A DNA stretch of 62,547 bases from assembly GCA_016873295.1 (NCBI GenBank), contig VGXM01000017.1:1-62547 (forward strand), in the 5' to 3' direction. The translations under genes and the position numbers were made by a program. Positions within the stretch are counted from its first letter, which is position 1; each line of letters starts with the position of its first letter. Under the pieces are notes generated by a model. The model worked only from the letters and a program-made list of their open reading frames with translations, was not told the DNA's origin and ran no database searches. This document shows positions 35,117-44,600 of the stretch, one piece after another. This DNA is from Phycisphaerae bacterium. GTDB lineage: Bacteria > Planctomycetota > Phycisphaerae > Phycisphaerales > UBA1924.

Positions 35117-35623
35117 TCAGCGGTTGGGGCGACCCAGCCAGATCGTCCCGCCACGCCCCTGGACAACCTCGCCCCGCTCGCCCCTGAAGACCACGCGGGG
35201 CTCGACCTCGAGCCGGTCGTAGCGATCGCTCCCGGCCTCCAGGAGCGAGACGCGGAACTCATACGAGGGCCCCGCCGCCGCGGGCCGCATCGCCGCCGCC
35301 GCACGCTCGCCCGCGAAGACCCACGAGGCGACGGCCTTCTCCTCCGCCGTCGCCGACCCCGGCACCACGAGGCGGACCTCGAAGGACCCGGGCAGTTGCA
35401 GCGGGGCAGCATGGAATCGCTCGTCCCACAGGTGCACCGTCACCGTGAACTGGTCCAGAAACCCGTTGCCGTCGCTGTCCGTGGGCCAGCCCGTGTACAC
35501 CGCGACGTGGGTGGGCGTCGCGGCCTCGGGCTGCTTGGGGGGCTCCCGCGCCGAACCGCCCTCCTGCACGCAGCCGGACAAGGCCGCCACGACCAGCGCC
35601 GGGAATCCAACGTACCGGACCAT
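35117..35623 (-). CDS. Lipoprotein of unknown function, last gene of the type II secretion cluster
   Basis: This is a 168-residue lipoprotein. The ATG at 35623 is preferred to an in-frame GTG two codons upstream because AGGAGG sits 5 bases before it. The signal peptide ends in lipobox LSGC with the lipidated Cys at residue 18. A Pro/Glu linker is followed by a compact beta-rich domain. DSDGNGFLDQF near residue 53 looks like a calcium-binding EF-hand/dockerin-like loop. It starts 2 bp after the secretin stop, so it is almost certainly co-transcribed. It could be a pilotin or accessory lipoprotein for the secretin, but no pilotin signature is visible. Confidence 0.8.
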   Translation of the reverse strand: MVRYVGFPALVVAALSGCVQEGGSAREPPKQPEAATPTHVAVYTGWPTDSDGNGFLDQFTVTVHLWDERFHAAPLQLPGSFEVRLVVPGSATAEEKAVASWVFAGERAAAAMRPAAAGPSYEFRVSLLEAGSDRYDRLEVEPRVVFRGERGEVVQGRGGTIWLGRPNR

Positions 35624-35625
35624 CG

Positions 35626-38600
35626 TCACCTCCTGGGCGCGTCAAACGTCGGCGACCGCGACGACCCGCCGATCACGCGGGGGCGGTCCGGCGAGAGCGG
35701 CTCCTCCCCGGGCGCCGGGTCCTGCACGGGCCCCACCGGGCCCGGCTCGCGCGGCACCCACTGCTGCTCGATCATCGAGCGGATCGTCGCCGGCTCCGAC
35801 ATCCGGTCCAGGGCCGCGTCCGTCAGCACCCCCGCGCGCGACGAGAGCGACCCGCCCGGCACCACGTGCGGCGTCAGGATCACCAGCAGCTCCGTCTTGG
35901 TCTTGGTGTTCTGGATGGTGCGGAACGGCAGCCCCAGGATCGGGATGTCCCCCAGGATCGGCACCTTGCTCCTGCGCTTCTCGTCCTGCGTCTGGATCAG
36001 CCCGCCGATCAGCACGCTCTGCCCGTCCTTCACCGTCACCACCGTGCTCACCGTCCGCTTGCTGATGATCGGCGCCGAGAAGTCCTGGCTGATCTGCGTC
36101 GTCTTGGCCGTCACCGCCGAGATCGTCGGCTCGATCGACATGCGCACGAACCCGTCCGTCGAGATGGTGGGCGTCACGTCGAGGATGATGCCCACGTCCT
36201 CGCGCACCACGTCCGCCCGCAGGCTGCCCTGGGGCGTCCGCTCCGTCCCCGACACGATCGCCACGTTCTCGCCCACCTGGATCGACGCCTTCTCGTTGTT
36301 GTTCGCCAGCACCTGCGGGTTGCTCAGCACCTGCAGCTTCCCCTGCGCCCGCAGCGCCCGGATCAGAAGCGAGAAGTCGGCGCTCGACACCGCCAGGTTG
36401 GGCACCCCCAGGCTCGTCGCCACCCCCGACCCGCCCCCCAGGCTCGACGCCCGGTACTGGTCGCCCCCGAACGGGCCCACCTTCACGTCCATCCCCCAGT
36501 GCCCCGACTCGTCGATCGTCACCTCCGCCAGAAGCACCTGGATCATCACCTGCGGCGGGGCCGCGTCCAGCTCCTTGAGCAGCTCCATCACCTTCTCGGT
36601 GTACCGCGGCGAGGTCGAGAACACGATCTTGTTGCTCTTCTCGTCCCCCACCACCGTCACTTCCTGCTCCAGTTGCCTCGCCAGCGACCCGATCTGGCCC
36701 GGACCCAGCGTCTCACGCTTCAGGTCCGCCTCCAGCTTGAAGTAGTCCCGCAGCGTGAGCTCGACCTCCTTGGCCTTCGCGTTTCGCAGGTGAAACACGA
36801 AGCTCGTCCGCTCCGTCGCCTCGATCGAGTCCAGCTCGTTCACCAGCTGCCGCACCCGGTCCAGGTAGCGCGGCGAGCCCGACACCACGATCGAGTTCGT
36901 GCGCGCGTCCACCGCGATCGAGAGCTGCTGACGCTCGTCCGGGACCGCCGTCACCGACAGCGACCCGCTCCCGGGCGTCTCGGGCGCCGCGGGGCCCGTG
37001 CCGCCGGGCGCAGCCCCGGGCTCGGGCGCGGGCACCAGCACGTACAGGTTCCCCTCCTGCCGCAGGCTGAACACGCCCTGCAGGAGCTGGGCCATCTGCC
37101 GCGCGTCGGCGTTGACCAGCCGGAACGTCGCGATCTCGCGGATGCCCGACAGCGTCGAGTCCAGGTCCGACACGATCTCGTGCACCAGGGCCACGACGTC
37201 CGCCGGACCCGACACGATCACGCTGTTGCTGCGAAGCTCGGGCGTGATCGAGACCTGCTCGCGCACGGCGGCGTCGATGTCCGCCTCCGCGGGCCTGGCC
37301 CCCGTCTGCCCCTCGATCTGCCGCGAGATGCTCTCGCGCACGAACCGCAGGCGCGTCGCCTGCCGCGCCGCCCCGGGCGCCCCCGCCACGGGCCTGCCCG
37401 CCAGCACGTCGCGCAGGGTGTTCACGACCTCGAGCGCGTTGGCGCTGCCCAGCTCGATCCGCTTGACCTCGCGGATCGACGACACCGCCGCCCCGTCGAT
37501 CCGACCGATCAGCCCGCGGATGGCGTCGATGTCCCGGGGCGTGCCGCGGACGACCACGGCGTTGAGGCGCTCGTTGGGGAAGACCGACAGGCTCGCGGCG
37601 CCGCGACGCTCGACCTCGCGGTCGACGTAGAGCTGCCGCAGGCTCGCCACCGCCTCAGCCGGGCGCGACTTCTCCAGCATGAACAGCTCGATCACGGTCC
37701 CCGCCGCCAGCCGCTCCGCGTCCCGCGTCAGGGCCGCGAGCAGCTCCTGGACCACCTGGAAGTTCTCGTCGCTGGCCGACACGATGAGCAGGTTGTTCGT
37801 GGGCTCGACCACGACGCTGAAGACGTCGAGGGGGTCGGCGACGCCGCCCGTGCCCCGCGTGGCGCGGATGCGCTCGCGCATGAGCCGCTCGACCTGGGGG
37901 GCGATGTCGGCGGCGTTGGCGCTCTCGACCGCCAGCACGTGCAGCCCCACCGAGGGGTGGGCCCGGGCGGTGTCGAGCTGTTCGACCAGCCGCTCGACCA
38001 GCGCGAAGGAGCGCGCGCTCGTGGCGACCACCAGCGAGTTGGTGCGCGTGTCCGCCGTCACCACCAGCCGGTCCTCCGCCCGCAGCGATCCGCCCTGCTG
38101 GCGCTGGTTGAAGATGTCGCGGAGCATCGCGGCGATCCGGTCCGCCGCCGCCCTTTCCAGCGCGAAGAACCGCACCCGGTTGGCCGCCGACGCCGCCTCC
38201 ACGTCCAGCTGCTTGACCAGCTCGCGCACGACCTCGAGGTTGTTGGGCGTGCCCACCACCAGCAGGCTCGCCGACTCGGGCACCGGCACGATCGACAGGC
38301 TCTGCACCGGCGCGAACAGGTCCGCCTGCACCCGCGCGTCCGGGTCCTTGGCGTCGGCGCCCGAGAGCGACACCCGCAGCCGCCCGAACTGGCGCTGCAG
38401 GCCCATCGCCTCGGGGCTGGCCGCCAGCCCGCGCACGAGGACGGTGTTCAGACGCTCGGCGATCTCCGCCGGGTCCGCGTGCTCCAGCACGATGATCGCC
38501 GGCTCCACCCAGTGGCTCACCTCGTCGGAATCCAGGTCGCGGATGAGCACCTCGACCAGGGCCACCGCCTCCTCGCGCCCCGCCACGAGCAGCGAGTTGG

Positions 38601-41600
38601 TGCGCTCATCGGCGCTGGTCGCCAGTTCCCCGGCCAGGGCCCGACCGGTCACCGTGCTGGGCAGCCCCTGGCGCTGCGTGCCCGGGACGCGCCGCAGGCG
38701 CTCGCCCTGCGCGAAGACCTGGTCGATCACCGTCTTGGTGCGCACGGCGCTGGCGTTGGCCATGGGGAAGATCCGCACGACCACGGCCTCGCCCAGCGGC
38801 AGCACGTCCAAGGACGCCACCACTTCCCTGATCGCCTCGACGTTCCGTGGGGTCGAGCCGATCAGCATCGTGTTCGACTGCCGGTCGGGGACCAGGCGGA
38901 TGGGGCTGGCCAGGTCGAGTTCGAGGGGGGGCTGTCCGGCCCCGGCGCGGTGGACGCTCAGTCGGCGGACCTGCTCGGCCAGCGCGCGGGCCGCCGCCGA
39001 TCCTGCCTGGGTCTGCGGGCTGTCCACCGCCAGCATCTGGCGCAGGGTCGCGACCATGGCGTCGGCCTCGGCCAGCTTGAGGGCGACGACCGCGACGTGC
39101 TGATCCTTGAGGGACGGGTCGGCGTCGAGGGCCTCGACGAGGCTGCGCACGGCCGCGGCGTCCCCGGGGTTCACCAGGATCGCCAGGGCCCGGCGCGTGG
39201 TCATGGGCGTGATGGTCACGGGCTCGGAGACGACGCCCGGGCGGTCGGCGGCCTGCGGGCGCGTCAGGCCCAGGGCCTCCAACTGCTGGGCGACGGCCTG
39301 GGGCGCGTTGTGGCGCACATCCACGATGATCACGCTCTGGGCCAGGCCCGCAGCGCCCTCGTCCTGCCCGTCGGGCGGCGGGAGCGAGCCGTCCAGCTCC
39401 TCGATGACCTTGCGGATCTCCTCGAACAGGCGTGGGGAGCTGGCGACGACGAGGGTGTTGGTGGTGCGTTCGACCTCGACGGCGAGCTTCTCGCCGTACT
39501 GCTCGGCGGTGGCGGCGAAGGACGTGAGGATGGTCTGGCGCAGGCGCGACGCGGGGATGCGCTTGAGTCGGACGACGTGGGTGGTGAGGCGTCCCAGTTC
39601 GCCCTGCTGCTGGTAGGCGTCGGCGAGGGCCTTGATCTCGGCGAACTGCTCGTCGTCGGCGCGGACGATGAGGGCGCCGGCGGTGTCGTCGCCGATGACG
39701 ACGGCGGAGCGCGGGCCCGCGGCGCGGGCCTGGGCGCCGGTCTGGCGCGAGTAGAGCTCGCGGATGGTGGTCGCCAGGGCGGAGGCCTTGCCGGCCTTGA
39801 GGGGGAGGATGCGGACGGCGGCGAGCTTGTTGAACTCGGGGACGTCGAGCTGGCTGACGATGGCCCGGATGCGCTCCAGGTCGCGGCGGCCGGCGAAGAC
39901 GATCAGGGCGTTGGTCTGGGGCTCGGGGGAGACGCTGGGCGGGGCGTCGCCCTCAACGAGGACCATGGGGGCGACGGGCTCCTGCTCGCGCGCGTTGGGG
40001 CCGGGGCGTTGCTGGGTCCGGGCCTGCTGCTGGCGGATCTGGGAGTCGATGGGGACGCGGAAGCCCTCGTTGAGGGCGCGGGCGACGCTGGAGGCGTCTG
40101 CGTGGGCCAGGGGGATGACCGCCAGTTGGCGCGTGGTGTCGTACTGCTCGGTGTCGAGCGTGCCCAGCAGGGCCTTGACGCCCTCCAGTTCCTGGGCCCC
40201 GGCGTGGATGACCAGCGAGTTGCTGGCGGTGTCGGCGACGATGGTGACGTTGCGGGCGCCGGGGGTCTCGGCGGCGGCGGCGAAGGGGCCGTAGAAGACG
40301 CGCAGGGCGGCGGCGACGGCCTCGGCCTTGGCGAACTGGAGCTTGACGAACTCGATGGTGCGGGGCGTGGTCGCGGCAACGTCGAGCTCCTTGATCATCT
40401 GCTCGACGGCTTCGAGCTCGTCGGCGGTGGCCGAGACCATCAGCGTGTTGTCGGTGCGCGACCAGTCGACGGAGGGGGCGGGCTCGCCGGGCTGGCGCGG
40501 GCGCGAGCGTGCCATCTGGTTGATGGTCCAGGCGATGTCCTCGGCGAGGGCGTTGGCGAGTGGGATGCGGCGGAAGACGACGGGGCTTCGGGAGGGCTCG
40601 GTGTCGATCTTCCTGACCTGCTCGACCGCCAGCGCGATGGCCTCGTCCGACCCGGTGAGCAGGAGGGTGTTGCTGCGGGCGATGGGGGTGACGGTGATGG
40701 GGACGGTGGGCGGGATGGCGGCGCGGAGGGCGACCGCGACGTCGTTGGCGCGGGCGGTGGTGAGCGGGACGGTCTCGATGCGGTCGGCGCCGCCCTCGGC
40801 GGAGGCGAGCTGCTCGACGAGCGACAGGGCCTGTTCGAGACGGATCTGCTTGCCGACGATGATGAGCGCGCGGCGCTGCCGGTCGATCTCGACGGAGACG
40901 CCGTCGGGGTCGGGTCCGCGCCAGGGGCGCCAGCCGGGGGTCGCGAGGGCGCGCTCGATGGCGGTCTTGAGGGCCTGGGGGTCGCTCTTGCCGTAGGGCG
41001 TGACGCGGACGGCGAGCTGGGCCCCGCCGGCGTCGGGCTGGTCGAGAGACCGGATGACCTTCTCGACGGTGGCGAGCAGTTCGCCTTGCCCGAAGACCAC
41101 CACCGAGTTGGTGCGTTCGTTGACCTCGATGAGGAGGGTGTCGTCGCCGCCGCCCTCGGCGCGGGGGCGGTTGCCCCAGACGCGCTCGAACTGGAACTGG
41201 CTGGCGATGTTCTGGACGGTGTTGGCGATGTCGGCGACGCGGGCGTGCTTGAGCGCGATCACCTTGAACTGGAGGTCGCGGACCTGCCCGGGGGCGTCGA
41301 AGGTGCGGACGAGGGAGACGATCTGCTCGAAGTCCTCGTCGGAGGCGGCGACCATGAGCGTGCCCGTGCGCCGATCGCCGACGATGGCCACGCGCCCGCG
41401 CTCGCCGGGGCGGAGCGCCTGGGCCCGCTCCTGGAAGAGCCGCTGGACGGCGGCGGCGACGGCGACGGCCTCGGCCCGCTCGAGCTTGATCGCGCGCACG
41501 GGCATGGAGGTCGTCTCGGTCTGGTCGATCAGGGCCACGAAGCGGTCGATGAGGGCGACCGACTCGGCGGGGGCGGCGACGATGAGCGAAGCGCCCGCGG

Positions 41601-44600
41601 CGTCCGCGATCGTGCGCACCTGACCCGGGTCGATGCGGCCCGAGACCGGGCCCTGCCCGGGACCGCCCTCGACGGTGACGTCGAGCCCGCGGAGGCGCCG
41701 CGCCTGGGCGCCGCGGGGCGTGGCGCTGACAAGGTCGTCGACGGATTGCTTGGCCCGGGCGGCGGGCACGTTCTGGAGGCGGTAGACCTTGACGGTGAGG
41801 GCGGAGGAGGCGTCGAGCTGGGTCAAGGACGCGATCATGGGGCCGACGACGGAGAAGTCGGTGTCGTTGGCCAGGACGATGACGGCGGAGCCCGTGGGGT
41901 CGGGCACGACGCTGACGGGGCCGGTGAACCCGCCGGGGTTGGCGGCGTTCATCTGCCCGATCTGGCCGAGGAGGGGGCGGACGATCTGGACGATGGTCTG
42001 GGCGTCGAAGGCGGGTGGGAGCGTGACGATGCGCACGCCGGCGGGTTCGCCCGGGACCTGGTTCTGGAGCTCGGCGGCGAGGCGCGCGAGGCGCTCGGTC
42101 GCCTGGGGCGAGCCCAGCAGGAGCAGCGAGTTGGTGTTGGGGTCGACGGCGATGGTCACGTCGGAGGCGGGGGGCGCCGGGGGCTGCGCCGAGAAGACCG
42201 CGGCGGCGATGGCGTGCAGCAGGCCCGCCGGGAAGCCCGGGACGGCGGGGGCGGCGTGGGAGCGGGGCTTGGCGGGCTCGGGCTCGTCGGAGGCGCGCTT
42301 GAGGAGTTCCTCGGTGGAGATGACCTCGACCTTCATCCCGCCACGCTGCTCCAGGAGCCTCTGGAGGGTGCGGGCCATGAGTTGGGCGTCGACGCGGGAG
42401 CGGTCGAGGGGGACGGTGCGGAGCTGGCGCGAGGCGGTGACGGCGGCGGCGTCGAGTCGCTGGGTCAGTTCCTCGATGGTGGTGAGCTGTTCGGGCGTGG
42501 CCCGCACGATCAGCGAGTTGCTGGAGGTGTCGACGCGGAGCGTGGGGGGCGGGCCTTCGAGCGAGGGACCCTCGGCGAACACGGCCTCGATGGCGGCGGC
42601 CAGCTCGCGGGCGTCGGCGTTCCTGAGCGTGATGACGCGCAGGGCCTGCCCGGAGGCGGACCCGGAGGCGGGGCCGGTGTCGAGCTGGGCGACGACCTGC
42701 TCGGCGATGTCGAGGATGCGCTGCGGGCCGGAGACGACGATGGCGTTGAGGCGTCGGTCGGCGGCGACGCGGACCTCGGGGGCCTGGGCGGTGTCGAGAC
42801 GGCGGGCGACGATCTGGCCGCGGACCCAGTCGGGGAGGCCGGCGAGCCCGTCGTCGCGGGTGAGGACCTGTTCGAGGACGGGGGCGATGGTCTCGGCCCG
42901 CGTGTTCTTGAGGAGGAGCGTGCGCACGCCGAGGCCCTCGGGCTGGAGCGTGTTGTCGAGCTGATCGACGAGGGACTGGGCCCGGGCGAGCTGTGCGGCG
43001 GTTCCGGTAACGATGAGGGAGTTGCTGGAGGGCTCGGGGGCGACGCTGGGGGCGTCCTCGCCGGGCCTGGCGACGGCGAGCAGCGCGATGCGCAACGCCG
43101 TCGCGGCGTCCTGGGCCTTGCCCTTGGTGAGGCGGAAGACGCGGACGTCGGTGGCGGCGCTGGCGGCGGGCTGGTCGAGGCCCTTGATGATCTCGGCGGC
43201 GGCGGCCTGGGCCGGGGCGGGGACGGAGACCAGGAGGGTGTTGGAGGCGGCGTCGGCGGCGACTTCGACGAGGGCGGAGGGGTCGCCCGCGGGCAGCCCG
43301 CCGTCCTGGGCCTGGAGCTCGCGCACGCGCGAGACGAGCAGCCGCTGCACGAGGGGCAGGACGCGGTCGGCGCGGGCGTGCTGGAGCGGGTACATCGAGA
43401 GCTGGGTGGTGGGGCGGGCGGCGAGGCCCTCGAGCTGCTCGACGATCTTCTCCACGCCGGTGAACACGCCGATGGGGCCGGTCACGATCAGCGATCGCGA
43501 GACGGGCTCGATCTCGACGGTGACGGGGCCGGAGTGGGCGTCGCCCTGGGCCAGGGCGCCTGCGGCGGCGGCGGTGCGCAGGGCGTTGGCGACGGCGCTC
43601 ACCTCGGCGCGCGTCACGCGGTAGGTGCGCAGGTCGATGCCCTCGGGCACCTTGCGGGTGTCGAGGCTGCGGACGAGCTGCTCGAACCCGGCCATGCGGA
43701 CCCCGGGAGCGTCGACGATGATCGAGTTGGTGCCGCGGTCGGCGCGGACGACGACCTCGCGCGCGGGGCGAAGGTCGGGGCGGGCGCGCCCGGTCTGACG
43801 GTCGACGGGGATCGGCGGCTCGGGGAACATCTGGTCGAGCGTCAGGGCCAGTTCCTCGGCCCGGGCGACGCGCAGGGGGAAGATGCGGATCTCGCGCCCG
43901 GCGGTGTCCTTGGCCTGCTGCTCGTTGAGCTGCGAGACGATGTCCTCGATCTCGGTGAGGGCGTCGGCGTGTGCCGAGACCACCAGCGTGTTGGTCGATG
44001 GGTCGACGTCGATGGAGACGGGGCGCGAGGCCCTGGCCTCGGGCGAGCGGGCGTCGAAACGCGAGCGGAGGATGGTGGCGACGTTGGCGGCGTCGGTGGT
44101 GCGCAGGTTGAGGAGGCGCAGGGGCGGGCGATCGCCCACGCTGCGGGCGTCGAGCCCCCGGGCCAGTTGCTCGATGATCGGCAGTTGCCACGACTGGGCC
44201 GAGATCAGCAGCGTGTTGGTCGCCTCGACCGCCTCGAAGGCCGGGCTGGGGCCGCCGCGGGGCGAGAGGGATTCGGCGGACTTGGACCAATCCTCCAGGA
44301 ACGCGACGACGCTGGCGGCCTTGGCGTTCTGGAGTTCGACGACGCGGATCTGGGCGAGGGCGGCCTCGTCGCCGTCGAGCCGGCGGAGCAGGTCGTCGAC
44401 GGGCTGGAGGTGGCGCGGCTCGGCGCGGACGACGACGGCGCCGATGGAGTCGACGGGTTCGATGACGGGTCGGGTCCACGGGCCGCCGGCGGCGGGGGCG
44501 AGCATGGGCTCGACGAGGCGTGCGGCGCGCTCGACGAGGACGCTGGGACGGAGGCGGAGGCCCTGGATCAGGCGAACGCCCGACTCGGCGACGAGGTTGG